DNA of 64,000 nucleotides, taken from NCBI RefSeq assembly GCF_965203655.1, contig NZ_CBDBDD010000006.1, forward strand, positions 413,704 to 477,703, read 5' to 3'. The notes under the pieces are model-generated. The model made no database searches. It was given only the letters and a program-made list of their open reading frames with translations, and was not told the DNA's origin. How positions within the stretch are numbered: the first letter of the stretch is position 1; every line of letters starts with the position of its first letter. The position numbers were made by a program, and so were the translations under genes. The stretch comes from Poriferisodalis sp965203655 (lineage in GTDB: Bacteria > Actinomycetota > Acidimicrobiia > Acidimicrobiales > Poriferisodalaceae). Positions 1 through 9,076 of this stretch are shown here, in pieces.

Positions 1-663
1 CCCGTGGCTGTGCTGATCGCCGGCGGCGCCATGATCGTCGCCGACTGGTTGGTCCTCGAGCTCGTCGTCGTCGGGCTCGGCGTGCTGGCCCTGCTCGGGC
101 GCCCGCACCCCGTACCCCAGCTCGCCGCTCCACGCGACACGCCCTTCATAGGCCGGCTGGCCGGAGGGAGACGTCGCTCGCATCCAGCCCGAGGTGTGCT
201 CGTCGTCACCTTCGTGCCACAGCTCCCACGGCTGACGCCGGGGCTGGCCGTCGTCGTCGGTGAGGAGTTCATCCTTGGTGTAGATGGCGTCACGCCGGGT
301 GGGAAAGCTGAACTCGAAGACCTTCGTCTCGGTGATGGCCTCGGTGGGGCAGGCCTCCACGCACAGATCGCAGTGGATGCAGCGCAGGTAGTTGATCTCG
401 TAGACGTAGCCGTAGCGCTCCCCGGGCGCGACCGGGTTGTCGGGGGGGTTGTCCGCGCCGCGCACGTAGATGCAGCGCGCTGGGCATACCCCGGCGCACA
501 GCTCGCACCCGATGCATTTCTCCATGCCGTCGGGGTAGCGGTTGAGCACGTGGCGACCGTGAAAGCGAGGTGGCTTCGGTCGCTTGTCGTGGGGGTACTC
601 GGTGGTGACACGCTCGTCGAAGAGCTTGCCGAAGGTGACCACGAACCCGTCGAGATAGCCCAT
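1..663 (-). CDS. nuoI: NADH-quinone oxidoreductase subunit I (partial, runs off left edge)
   Basis: Peripheral-arm ferredoxin-like subunit of respiratory complex I, carrying clusters N6a and N6b between NuoG and NuoB. Two C-x2-C-x2-C-x3-CP motifs are visible: C50/C53/C56/C60 (CIGCELCAGVCP) and C95/C98/C101/C105 (CIHCDLCVEACP). The ATG at 661-663 overlaps the nuoH stop (TGATG), so translation is probably coupled. The frame is still open at base 1. From about residue 185 it enters an acidic E/D/Q/G/H-rich low-complexity tail, which looks longer than the usual NuoI end. The real stop lies outside the window. Family assignment is secure; the full length is unknown. Confidence 0.95.
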   Translation of the reverse strand, partial: MGYLDGFVVTFGKLFDERVTTEYPHDKRPKPPRFHGRHVLNRYPDGMEKCIGCELCAGVCPARCIYVRGADNPPDNPVAPGERYGYVYEINYLRCIHCDLCVEACPTEAITETKVFEFSFPTRRDAIYTKDELLTDDDGQPRRQPWELWHEGDDEHTSGWMRATSPSGQPAYEGRVAWSGELGYGVRAPEQGQHAEPDDDELEDQPVGDDHGAAGDQHSHG

Positions 664-1904
664 CAGCTCCTCCCTGCCGTATGAGTCGGGAGCGGCTCGG
701 TGTCGTCATCAGCGGAGTTGCGCTTGGCTGCTTTCAGCGCGGCCGCCAGCAGTGCCCACCCCAGCGCAAATGCGGCAGCGCTTACTCCGAGCGTCACCAC
801 CAGCTGTTGCGCCCAGCTCCAGCTCTCCTGGTCGAACACGAGCTGTCGCAGGCCCAAGAACATCAGCCAGAACAGCATCACGGGGATGAGCACTTTCCAT
901 CCCAGCGACATGAGCTGGTCGTAGCGCAGCCTCGGCAGCGTGGCCCTGAACCAGACGAACATGAACAGGAACGCGACGACTTTGGCCAGGAACCACACCG
1001 TCGGCCACAGCCAGGTCCAGCCGAAGAAGACCGGGCCCGCCGGTCCGCCGAAGAACAGCGTCACCATGATCGCCGACATCGTGATGACGTTCATGAACTC
1101 GGCCAGGTAGAACAGGGCAAACCGGATAGAGGAGTACTCGGTGTGGAAACCGCCGACCAGTTCCTGCTCGGCTTCGACGAGGTCGAAGGGCGGCCGGTTC
1201 AGCTCGGCGGTGGCAGAGATGAGGAAGACCAGGAACGGCACGATGCCCGTGGTCAGCAGCAGCCAGGTGTTCACTCCCCCGGCTTGGGACGCCACGATGC
1301 TCTGCGTCGAGAGCGATCCCGCCACGATCACCACCGCGACCACCGACATGCCCAGCGCCGCCTCGTAGGAGATCGCCTGCGCCGACGCGCGCACCGATCC
1401 GATGAGCGGGTATTTCGACCCCGACGACCAGCCCGCCAGCATCACGCCGTACACGGCGACCGAGGACATCGCGAGCAGCAGCAGGATGCCGACCGGCGGG
1501 TCGGCCACCTGCAGGATGGTCTCCCTGCCGAACAGCGTGACCGTGCCCTGACGGCCAGGCTCGTCGGCGAACACGCCGCCGACGGGCACGATGGCGAACG
1601 CCACGAACGCGGTGACCGCCGAGACGTACGGTGCCAGGCGGAACACCAGCGGATCTGCATTCGCAGGGCGCAGATCTTCCTTGAAGAAGAACTTGACCCC
1701 GTCGGCGAACGCCTGCAGCAGGCCCCACGGCCCGGCCACATTGGGGCCGATGCGGTGCTGCATGTCCGAGATCAGCTTGCGCTCGAACCAGATCATGAAC
1801 ATGGTGGCGACGAGCAAGGCGGCGAAGGCCACGACGACCTTGACGCCCATGACCGCGATGTCGCCCCAGTCGACTCCATCGGCAAAGAGCGGGTCACCAG
1901 TCAT
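663..1904 (-). CDS. nuoH: NADH-quinone oxidoreductase subunit H
   Basis: Membrane-arm subunit of complex I that forms the quinone-binding cavity with NuoB and NuoD and links redox chemistry to proton pumping. The 413-residue product has about eight hydrophobic segments. It has the family signatures near residue 50 (HRIGPNVAGPWGLLQAFADG) and the cytoplasmic loop ELNRPPFDLVEAEQELVGGF, rich in conserved acidic residues. The C-terminal 25 residues are hydrophilic. The ATG at 1902-1904 is preceded by a weak GGGG ribosome site. The start lies inside a short direct duplication shared with the nuoG end, so the gene seems to have changed its start codon recently. The stop overlaps nuoI. Confidence 0.97.
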   Translation of the reverse strand: MTGDPLFADGVDWGDIAVMGVKVVVAFAALLVATMFMIWFERKLISDMQHRIGPNVAGPWGLLQAFADGVKFFFKEDLRPANADPLVFRLAPYVSAVTAFVAFAIVPVGGVFADEPGRQGTVTLFGRETILQVADPPVGILLLLAMSSVAVYGVMLAGWSSGSKYPLIGSVRASAQAISYEAALGMSVVAVVIVAGSLSTQSIVASQAGGVNTWLLLTTGIVPFLVFLISATAELNRPPFDLVEAEQELVGGFHTEYSSIRFALFYLAEFMNVITMSAIMVTLFFGGPAGPVFFGWTWLWPTVWFLAKVVAFLFMFVWFRATLPRLRYDQLMSLGWKVLIPVMLFWLMFLGLRQLVFDQESWSWAQQLVVTLGVSAAAFALGWALLAAALKAAKRNSADDDTEPLPTHTAGRS

Positions 1905-1985
1905 GACAACGCCCCATCAGGCGCCGCGGTGCCGCCCTGCCCTTCGGGGCCATCCGCAAAGAGCGGGTCACCAGTCACAACGCCA
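1877..1985. repeat. Short direct repeat duplicating the nuoG/nuoH junction
   Basis: Bases 1877-1914 and 1951-1985 are near-identical direct copies offset by 74 bp. They differ by one substitution and a 3-base TGA insertion in the left copy. Each copy contains the codons for the NuoH N-terminus (TGDPLFADG). The right copy keeps the nuoG stop overlapping a GTG that would have started nuoH; the left copy carries the ATG now in frame with nuoH. The bases between are a non-coding spacer inside an otherwise tightly overlapped operon. Confidence 0.8.
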
Positions 1986-4464
1986 GCTCTTGGGTGACGC
2001 GGGTCTCGATGCGGACATCGGTCACCATCGCCGTCGCGTCGATGAGCGCCCCCACGTCGAGCTCGGGTGACGGGAATGCCAGCACTGCGTTGTGGCGGCC
2101 GACACCGGAATCGGCCACGATCGGCAGGCGCAACGCGCCTCGCTCGGAGTGAACCTCCACCTCGGTGCCCGATGCGACGCCCACCCGCTCGAGATCGATG
2201 GGGTGCACGCGCAAAGCGGTCTCGGCCCGCAGCGACGCCAGCGCCGGGGTCTGGGCGACCGTGACACCCCCGTCGTAGAGCTTGCGGTTGCACACCAAGC
2301 GCAAGCCGTAGGCATCTCGGGGCGGTGCCACGTGCGCGGGCGGCAATGCAGGTTCGAACGCTGCACCGCGCACCAGCACGCCGTCGCCGTCGGCCGGCGA
2401 TCCCATCGCTTCGGCATGCGTCTCGCAGACTGCGGCGATCTCGGCCGTGATCTCGGAGACCGACACGAATCCCAGGTCGGCGCCGCAGAGCATCGCCAGC
2501 TCGGCGGCAACCATCCAGTCAGGGCGGGACGACCCGGGCGCGGTCACCAACTCGCTCAGCGCGGAGACGCGGCCTTCGATGTTGGTGGTGGTTCCGGACT
2601 TCTCGCCGAATGCAGCAGCGGGCAGGAAGACGTCGGCCTCGACCGTCGACTGGTTCAGGAAGGTGTCCACCGCGACGACGGTGCGCGCGCCTGCCACGCC
2701 GAGCCGTGCGAGCACGCTGTCGGGAAAATCGGTCAGGGGATCGGCGCCGAGCAGGAAGAGCACATCGATGTCTCCGGCGGCGGCTGCCGCCAGGATCCCT
2801 GCCGCGTCGTGTCCCGGTTCGGGCGGCAGCTCGCCCCACGCTGCTGCAAGCGCGGGCGTCGGGTCGGCGCTCAAGCTGCGCCCGGGCAACAGGCCCGGTG
2901 CGAGGCCCATGTCGAGCGCGCCCCGGATGTTCCCCCGCCGGGCGGCGACCAGGTACTTGGCGTGGGGCACGCGATCGGCCAGGACCGACGCCACCTCGGC
3001 GGCTGCGTCAGCGGACTCCGCAACCGAGGAGCGCCCCAGCACCACCACCACCGATCCGGCGGCCAACTCGTCGCTCAGCGGGTCATCGCCGTCGAGCAGA
3101 TCACGCAGGACCGAGGCTGCTTCGCCGCCCCGGCACCGCTCGCTCCGTGCGGCATCACGGGTGAGGCCGGTCTCCGTCGGGGAGATCTCGACCAAGCGCG
3201 TCGAGCCCGACCGCGCCGCTCCCCGCAGGCGCAGCTGCAGCACGGGCAGTTCTTCCCGCAGATCGCCGCACACCAGCAGCGTGGTGTCGGCAGTGCAGGC
3301 GTCATCGATCGTCGCGGTGCCGAGGCCGACGGTGATGTCCGCGGGCAGCCCGTCGCCGAGCTGTGCGTCGACGTGGTTGGTACCCAGCACGGTGCGAGCC
3401 AGCTTGGACCAGGCGTACGCGTCCTCGTTCGTGCCGCGGGCGCCTCCGAGCACGGCAATCGCCCCGGGCCGAGCGGTCCTGATGGCGCCGGCAACAGCGT
3501 CGAGCGCCCTGGCCCAGTCCGACGGTTCGAAGTTGCGCATCGGCTCGACTTCGGCTACGTCGGCGGCCCGGCCCCCCGAGCGCGCTTGCAACGGCCGCGT
3601 GACACGCTCTGGGCTGCCGACCGATCCGTAGGCGAAGCGACCCTTATCGCAGAGCCAGCCATGGTTGACCGGATCGATGTCAACCCCTAAGTAGCGCACC
3701 AGTTCGTTGCGCGACGACTGGACTGCAATCCGGCAGCCGACCGCGCACGTCGTGCAAGTGGACTCGGTCTGGGCGAGGTCCCACGGTCGCGCCTTGAAGC
3801 GATACGGCGCTGCGGTGAGCGCGCCCACGGGACAGATCTGCACCGTGTTGCCCGAGAAGTACGACGAGAACGGTTCGCCGGGAAAGGTCAGCACCTGGGT
3901 GTCGTTGCCTCGTTCGGTGAAGTCGATGAGCGGGTCGCCGGCGATCTCGTCCGCAAACCGGGTGCAGCGGTCGCACAGGATGCAACGCTCCCGGTCGAGG
4001 TGCACCAACTCGGAGATGGGGATCGGCTTCTGGAAATGCCGCTTCTCCTCGACAAAGCGGGACTCGCCCGGGCCGTACGCCATCGTCTGGTCCTGCAGGG
4101 GGCATTCGCCGCCCTTGTCGCACACGGGACAGTCGAGCGGGTGGTTGATGAGCAGCATCTCCAGCACGCCTTCTTGGGCACGCTGGGTACGCTCGCTGGT
4201 GGTGTCCACCACCATCTGCGGCGAGACCGGGACCATGCAGGACGCCTGCAGCTGCGGCCCGCGGCCGGTGTCGATCTCGACGAGGCACATGCGGCACATG
4301 CCGACCGAGCTCATCCGCTCGTGGTAACAGAAGCGCGGGATGTGCACCCCGGCACGCTCGGCTGCCGCGATGACGAGTTCGCCCGGCTGTGCATCGACGG
4401 CGACGCCGTCGATGGTCACCTCGACCGTGCTGGGTGCCGCCTCCGCAGCAGTCGCGTCAGACAC
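1975..4464 (-). CDS. nuoG: NADH-quinone oxidoreductase subunit G
   Basis: Largest peripheral subunit of complex I, an electron wire from NuoF to NuoI. Order seen: N-terminal [2Fe-2S] domain with C46, C57, C60 and C76; an H108-x3-C112-x2-C115-x5-C121 motif (cluster N5); C161, C164, C167 plus a later CPVGAL cysteine (cluster N4). Then follows a molybdopterin-oxidoreductase-like region opening with CTTCAVGC and a fourth cysteine in GWLCDKGRF, the ligand set for the off-path cluster N7. The 829 residues fit actinobacterial NuoG. The start overlaps the nuoF stop by 8 bases. The C-terminal half is a degenerate molybdoenzyme fold with no cofactor role in this family. Confidence 0.96.
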   Translation of the reverse strand: MSDATAAEAAPSTVEVTIDGVAVDAQPGELVIAAAERAGVHIPRFCYHERMSSVGMCRMCLVEIDTGRGPQLQASCMVPVSPQMVVDTTSERTQRAQEGVLEMLLINHPLDCPVCDKGGECPLQDQTMAYGPGESRFVEEKRHFQKPIPISELVHLDRERCILCDRCTRFADEIAGDPLIDFTERGNDTQVLTFPGEPFSSYFSGNTVQICPVGALTAAPYRFKARPWDLAQTESTCTTCAVGCRIAVQSSRNELVRYLGVDIDPVNHGWLCDKGRFAYGSVGSPERVTRPLQARSGGRAADVAEVEPMRNFEPSDWARALDAVAGAIRTARPGAIAVLGGARGTNEDAYAWSKLARTVLGTNHVDAQLGDGLPADITVGLGTATIDDACTADTTLLVCGDLREELPVLQLRLRGAARSGSTRLVEISPTETGLTRDAARSERCRGGEAASVLRDLLDGDDPLSDELAAGSVVVVLGRSSVAESADAAAEVASVLADRVPHAKYLVAARRGNIRGALDMGLAPGLLPGRSLSADPTPALAAAWGELPPEPGHDAAGILAAAAAGDIDVLFLLGADPLTDFPDSVLARLGVAGARTVVAVDTFLNQSTVEADVFLPAAAFGEKSGTTTNIEGRVSALSELVTAPGSSRPDWMVAAELAMLCGADLGFVSVSEITAEIAAVCETHAEAMGSPADGDGVLVRGAAFEPALPPAHVAPPRDAYGLRLVCNRKLYDGGVTVAQTPALASLRAETALRVHPIDLERVGVASGTEVEVHSERGALRLPIVADSGVGRHNAVLAFPSPELDVGALIDATAMVTDVRIETRVTQELAL

Positions 4465-5881
4465 TGACCGTTACCTCCGAGACGGGATCTCCCGACAGCT
4501 CAGCGTCGAGATGGGCGTTCGCAGCCACTCTGGCCTCGAACTCTTCGGGAAACAGCGTCAACGCCGAGTGCACCGGAGCGAATGCCGACGGGCCGACGAA
4601 GCAGATCGTCGTCATCTGGTAGGGAAACGGCTTCGCCTCGAGACCGCGCTCGGGCACCGCTGCATGCGGGAAATCGCCCGGGCTGATCGAAGCACCGACC
4701 TCGAGCAGCACGTCGAGGTCACGCGGCGTGCCGGTGCCGTCGCAGACGCGCCGCAGCACCCGCTCCAGCCAGGTGGCGCCCTCGCGGCATGGCACGCACT
4801 TGCCACATGATTCGTGCGCGTAGAACTTCGTCAGGGTCAGCGCCGCGGCTGGGATGTCGGTGGTGTCGTCCATCACCATCACCGCTCCCGATCCCAGCAT
4901 CGAGCCCTGCGGGCCCACCTCGGAGGCCTCGAAGGGCAGGTCGAGCTGTGCAGGCGTGAACCATGGCGCTGAGCCGCCGCCGGGCACGAAGGCCTTCAGC
5001 TCGCGGCCCGGATGCATGCCGCGGCAATAGTCCTCGCCGTAGATGAGGTCCCGGAACGTGGTGGTGCCGTTGGTGATCTCGTACACGCCGGGCCGCTGCA
5101 CGTGGCCGCTGACGGCGATCATGCGCGTGCCCGGCGAGGTGGAGGTGCCGATGGCGGTGAACGCCTCAGCGCCGTTGCGCATGATCCACGGCAGGTTCGA
5201 GAGCGTCTCGACGTTGTTGACGATGGTGGGCTGGCCGTACAGCCCGATCGCTGCGGGGAAGTAGGGCGGCTTGAGGCGCGGCATGCCGCGGTTGCCCTCG
5301 AGACTCTCGATGAGCGCCGTCTCCTCGCCCACGACATACGCACCGGCACCGGAGTGCAGCACGATGTCCACCGAGAAGTCGGTGCCGCAGATGCTGCGCC
5401 CCACCCAGCCGGCCTCGTAGGCCTCGTTGAGCGCCTGGGCCACACGCTCCTGCGCCAGCGCCATCTCGCCACGGATGTAGAGGAAGCACTGCGACAGGCC
5501 CACCGCGTAGCAGGCAATGAGGCACCCCTCGATGAGCTGGTGCGGGTCGAGCTCCATGAGGAGGCGGTCCTTGTAGGTGCCTGGCTCGGACTCGTCGCCG
5601 TTGACGACGAGATAGCGGGGCCACACTCCCGGCGGGCAGAAACCCCACTTCACTCCGGCGGGAAAACCGGCGCCGCCGCGGCCCAGCAAGGTCGCGTCGC
5701 GCACCTCGCTGTGCACCTCGTCGGGCGGCCGCTCGAGCGCGGCCCTCAGGCCGTCGTAACCGCCGGTGGCGAGGTAGCGCTCGAGCGTGAAGCTGGCGGG
5801 ATCGTCGAACCGCTCGGTGACGATGCGCGGCGCGTCGTTCGCCACGAATCCGGGTGCATGGGGAATCGTGTACGACGCCAT
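4457..5881 (-). CDS. nuoF: NADH-quinone oxidoreductase subunit F (NADH/FMN-binding)
   Basis: Catalytic NADH-oxidising flavoprotein at the tip of complex I. It binds NADH, FMN and cluster N3. The glycine-rich nucleotide site GRGGAGFPAGVKWGF is at residues 68-81 and the FMN-side segment VNGDESEPGTYKDR follows. Cluster N3 cysteines C359, C362 and C365 are in SCGKCVPCREG, with a fourth near residue 405. Length 474 is normal for actinobacteria, with an N-terminal extension of about 30 residues. It lies between nuoE and nuoG and overlaps nuoG by 8 bases, so the three dehydrogenase-module genes are translated together. Confidence 0.97.
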   Translation of the reverse strand: MASYTIPHAPGFVANDAPRIVTERFDDPASFTLERYLATGGYDGLRAALERPPDEVHSEVRDATLLGRGGAGFPAGVKWGFCPPGVWPRYLVVNGDESEPGTYKDRLLMELDPHQLIEGCLIACYAVGLSQCFLYIRGEMALAQERVAQALNEAYEAGWVGRSICGTDFSVDIVLHSGAGAYVVGEETALIESLEGNRGMPRLKPPYFPAAIGLYGQPTIVNNVETLSNLPWIMRNGAEAFTAIGTSTSPGTRMIAVSGHVQRPGVYEITNGTTTFRDLIYGEDYCRGMHPGRELKAFVPGGGSAPWFTPAQLDLPFEASEVGPQGSMLGSGAVMVMDDTTDIPAAALTLTKFYAHESCGKCVPCREGATWLERVLRRVCDGTGTPRDLDVLLEVGASISPGDFPHAAVPERGLEAKPFPYQMTTICFVGPSAFAPVHSALTLFPEEFEARVAANAHLDAELSGDPVSEVTVSV

Positions 5882-5939
5882 CAGCCGAGCCTTCCGCCGT
5901 CCGACGCGGGCCGCACGCCAACGCGGCGGCTACCAGCCC

Positions 5940-6569
5940 TCATGACGAACCTGCTCCGTTGGGGGCCGGCGCCGCCAGCCAGACCGGCTGCTCATTGACC
6001 GATTCGGGAGGCACGGCCCCGACCGCTCGGTCGGCCGGGATGTGCTGGCGCACGCGAGCAGTGATGCCGTGCTGAGGGATCTCACTGTCGAGACTGCCCG
6101 ATGCCAGATCGTCGATGAGCTGATCGAACCCCTCGGTGTCGACCCGGTAGCGGTACCGGTAGTTCACCTGCAGGCACGGCGCCTCGGTGCAGGCGGCTTG
6201 GCATTCTGCGGATGCCAGGGTGAACATGCCGTCGGGCGTCGTGCCGCCGGCGCGCACCCCGAGGCGCTCTTCGGCGTGCTCCATCAGCTCGACCGCCCCG
6301 GCGAGCGCGCACGACATGGTGACGCAGACGTTCACGAGGTACTTGCCGACGGGCTCACGCTTGAACATCTCGTAGAACGAGCAGGTGCCGAGCACCTCGG
6401 CGGGTGTTGTGTCGACGAGCTCGGCGATCTCGATCATCGCCTCGGGCGTGACCCAGCCGGCCTGTCCTTGCGCGACGTGCAGCAGCGGGATCATCGCGGA
6501 ACGGCGCTTCGGGTAGCGGCCGATGATCTCGCCCGCGAGCGCCCGGTTCTCCTCAGTGAAGAAGCTCAC
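5940..6569 (-). CDS. nuoE: NADH-quinone oxidoreductase subunit E
   Basis: Thioredoxin-fold [2Fe-2S] subunit (cluster N1a) that pairs with NuoF in the NADH dehydrogenase module. The ligands are C82 and C87 (CVTMSC) and C123 and C127 (CQAAC), the expected C-x4-C and C-x3-C pattern. The fold core ends near residue 160; the last 50 residues (A/P/G-rich) are a variable tail. A 58-base gap separates it from nuoF, one of the few non-overlapping junctions in this operon. The start ATG at 6567-6569 opens the typical N-terminal helical domain directly. Confidence 0.95.
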   Translation of the reverse strand: MSFFTEENRALAGEIIGRYPKRRSAMIPLLHVAQGQAGWVTPEAMIEIAELVDTTPAEVLGTCSFYEMFKREPVGKYLVNVCVTMSCALAGAVELMEHAEERLGVRAGGTTPDGMFTLASAECQAACTEAPCLQVNYRYRYRVDTEGFDQLIDDLASGSLDSEIPQHGITARVRQHIPADRAVGAVPPESVNEQPVWLAAPAPNGAGSS

Positions 6570-6630
6570 TGCCGGCCTGTCCCTTCGCCGTCCGGCGCGG
6601 TGTCGACGCTGACGCGGCGGTCGCAGACCC

Positions 6631-7959
6631 TCACCGGTCTACCTCCCCCATGATCGGGTCGACGGAGGAGATGACGGCGATCGCGTCGGCGATCAGGCCG
6701 CCGTACATCAGATGAGGCAGGCTCTGGAGGTTGACGAACGACGGTGCCCGGATGTGCACTCGCTGCGGCTTGGGACCGCCGTCGGACACGAGGTAGCAGC
6801 CCAGCTCGCCGCGCGGCGACTCCACCGCCACGTAGGTCTCGCCGGGCGGCACGCGGAAACCTTCCGTGAAGATCTTGAAATGATGGATCAGGGCCTCCAT
6901 CGACTCGTCGATGCGGGCCCGCGGCGGCGGTGTGACCTTGCGGTCCTCGGTGCGGTACGGGCCCTTCGGCATCATGTCGAGGCACTGTTCGACGATGCGC
7001 ATTGACTCGCGTATCTCGTTCAGCCGGATCGCGTAGCGATCGAAGGTGTCGCCGTACGCGCCGACCACGACATCGAACTCCACCTCGTCGTAGGCCAGGT
7101 ACGGCATGGTGCGGCGCAGATCCCACGCCTCTCCGGTGCTGCGCAGCAGGGGTCCTGTGGCTGACATGGCGATGGCCTCATCAGCCGTGATGACGCCGAC
7201 ACCCTGGGTGCGGTCCCGCCAGATCGGCTGGCCGGTCATCAGCGTGTCGAACTGCTCCAGCCGGTCCGGCAGCACGGCCAAGATGTGCTCCACATCCGCC
7301 TGCCACCCGTCCGGCAGGTCCGCCGCGACTCCACCCGGCCGGATGTAGTTGTGGTTCATCCGCAATCCGGTGACGCTCTCGAAGAACCGCAGGATTTCCT
7401 CGCGCTCCTTCCACCCGTAGAGCATCATGCCGACCGCGCCGAGGTCCATGCCGTTCGTCGCCAGGAACAGCAGGTGCGAGCTCATGCGATTCAGCTCGCA
7501 CATGAGCATCCGGATCCACGTGGCACGGGGCGGGATCTCGGTGCCGAGCAGATCTTCGACCGCCAGGCAGAACACCAGCTCGTTGAACAGCGGCGAGGCG
7601 TAGTCCATCCGGGTGACGTTGGTCGGCCCTTGCAGGTAGGTGAGATCCTCGGCGGTCTTCTCCATGCCGGTGTGGAGGTACCCGATGATCGGCTTGGACC
7701 GCAGCACGGTCTCGCCCTGCAGTTCCATCGCGATGCGCAGCACGCCATGGGTGGAGGGATGCTGGGGGCCCATGTTGATGAGCATCGGCTCATCGGCTGG
7801 ATCTGTGTCTGATTGCGCCGATGGAACATCGGCGGTATCTGATGCCGCCGATGCCGCCTCGGTTTCGTCGTCGACGACAGCGGCGGCGAGTGCTGCCTCC
7901 TCGGAGATGCGCAGCACGGCATCGGTCGGCCGGCGCACGGGAGTCGTGGAGGTGCTCAT
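6631..7959 (-). CDS. nuoD: NADH-quinone oxidoreductase subunit D
   Basis: 49-kDa-type subunit of complex I, related to the large subunit of NiFe hydrogenase, lining the quinone site with NuoB. The family start MLINMGPQHPSTHG is seen at about residues 59-72, preceded by an unusual Ala/Glu/Asp-rich extension of nearly 60 residues that looks disordered. The C-terminus ends with the conserved IADAIAVISSVDPIMGEVDR. The first codon overlaps the nuoC stop as ATGA. The extension is in frame and no better internal start is evident, so the ATG at 7957-7959 was kept. Confidence 0.96.
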   Translation of the reverse strand: MSTSTTPVRRPTDAVLRISEEAALAAAVVDDETEAASAASDTADVPSAQSDTDPADEPMLINMGPQHPSTHGVLRIAMELQGETVLRSKPIIGYLHTGMEKTAEDLTYLQGPTNVTRMDYASPLFNELVFCLAVEDLLGTEIPPRATWIRMLMCELNRMSSHLLFLATNGMDLGAVGMMLYGWKEREEILRFFESVTGLRMNHNYIRPGGVAADLPDGWQADVEHILAVLPDRLEQFDTLMTGQPIWRDRTQGVGVITADEAIAMSATGPLLRSTGEAWDLRRTMPYLAYDEVEFDVVVGAYGDTFDRYAIRLNEIRESMRIVEQCLDMMPKGPYRTEDRKVTPPPRARIDESMEALIHHFKIFTEGFRVPPGETYVAVESPRGELGCYLVSDGGPKPQRVHIRAPSFVNLQSLPHLMYGGLIADAIAVISSVDPIMGEVDR

Positions 7960-8489
7960 CGGCCTTCGACCGCCTTGAACTGCACCGGGATCGCGCCGAT
8001 CGCGTAGTCCTTTCGCAGCGGGTGGCCGACCCAGTCGGGCGGCATGAGAATCCGGCTCGGATCAGGGTGATCGATGAAGCTGATGCCGAACAGGTCGGCC
8101 GCTTCTCGCTCCGGCGCTTCGGTGCCCGGGTACAGATTCACTGCCGAGGGCACCTGCGGATCGTCCGCGGGAACCTGTGTGCGGATGCGCAGCCGCCGCC
8201 GCCCTCGCATGTCCAGCAGATTCACCACCACCTCGAACCGCTCGGGCTCGACCCCCGGGGGCACCACCCGGCTGCGATTCGTGAGCGCGTCGACAGCACA
8301 CAGGTCGACGCAGAGCTCGAAGCCGTCTGCCGCAGCCAGAGCGAGCACATCGGGGTACTCCTCGCGGCTCGGATAGATCACCACCTGACCGCGCTCGTCC
8401 GTGCAGGGCACGCCGAACATCATCGGCTGATCGCTCGCTTCCCCTTCGGGCGCGGCATCGTCGGTCTCTGCGGCGTCGTCGGCCATCAA
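7956..8489 (-). CDS. nuoC: NADH-quinone oxidoreductase subunit C
   Basis: 30-kDa-type subunit of complex I, a structural member of the quinone-reducing module. The 177-residue product contains the family signature around residues 135-165 (ERFEVVVNLLDMRGRRRLRI earlier, then EREAADLFGISFIDHPD and ILMPPDWVGHPLRKDY). The N-terminus is a short acidic tail (AAETDDAAPEGEA). It overlaps nuoD by four bases and nuoB by four bases. The protein is not fused to NuoD as it is in E. coli. Confidence 0.96.
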   Translation of the reverse strand: MMADDAAETDDAAPEGEASDQPMMFGVPCTDERGQVVIYPSREEYPDVLALAAADGFELCVDLCAVDALTNRSRVVPPGVEPERFEVVVNLLDMRGRRRLRIRTQVPADDPQVPSAVNLYPGTEAPEREAADLFGISFIDHPDPSRILMPPDWVGHPLRKDYAIGAIPVQFKAVEGR

Positions 8490-9076
8490 TTCGCCGCCAG
8501 GCCGGATTGCGGCACTCCATGTGCCGCCAGGTCCACCGCAGCGCCGCCGCGGTGCTCGGCGCGCCGCTGCATCAGCTCACCGGTGCGGATCTTCTCGTGC
8601 AGAGCCAAGATGGCGTGCAGCAGCGTCTCGGGCCCCGGCGGGCAGCCAGGTGCGTACATGTCGACCGGCACCACCTGATCGACGCCCTGCACGATGGCGT
8701 AGTTGTTAAACATCCCCCCGCTGGAAGCGCAGACGCCCATCGACAGCACCCACTTGGGCTCCATCATCTGGTCGTAGATCTGGCGCAGCACCGGCGCCAT
8801 CTTCTGGCTGACACGGCCCGCCACGATCATCAGGTCGGCCTGGCGAGGCGAGGCCCGGAACGTCTCCATGCCGAAGCGCGCTAGGTCGTAGTGCGCGGTG
8901 CCGGTCGCCATCATCTCGATCGCGCAGCAGGCCAGTCCGAACGTGGCCGGCATCAGGCTCCGTCGCCGAGCCCACTTCACCAGCTCCTCCACCGGTGCGG
9001 TGAAGACGTTGTGCCCGAGCCCGGCGAGGCCGTCGTCAATGCCGAGGCGCGACTTGAGGTCGTCGAGTCCCGCCAT
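8486..9076 (-). CDS. nuoB: NADH-quinone oxidoreductase subunit B
   Basis: Holds cluster N2, the last iron-sulfur centre before quinone. The four ligands are visible: adjacent C50 and C51 (LACCAIEMM), C116 (GVCASSGG) and C145 (APGCPPGPE). The frame could begin further upstream at 9223, but the extra residues are low-complexity Arg/Gly and overlap nuoA. The ATG at 9074-9076 overlaps the nuoA stop (ATGA) and gives MAGLDDLKSR at normal length (196 residues), so that start was chosen. The last 25 residues are a poorly conserved tail. Confidence 0.96.
   Translation of the reverse strand: MAGLDDLKSRLGIDDGLAGLGHNVFTAPVEELVKWARRRSLMPATFGLACCAIEMMATGTAHYDLARFGMETFRASPRQADLMIVAGRVSQKMAPVLRQIYDQMMEPKWVLSMGVCASSGGMFNNYAIVQGVDQVVPVDMYAPGCPPGPETLLHAILALHEKIRTGELMQRRAEHRGGAAVDLAAHGVPQSGLAAN

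Noticed and set aside
681..1997. A 438-codon plus-strand frame over nuoH
   Set aside because: NuoH on the other strand has full family signatures; this product is low-complexity Arg/Gln/His.
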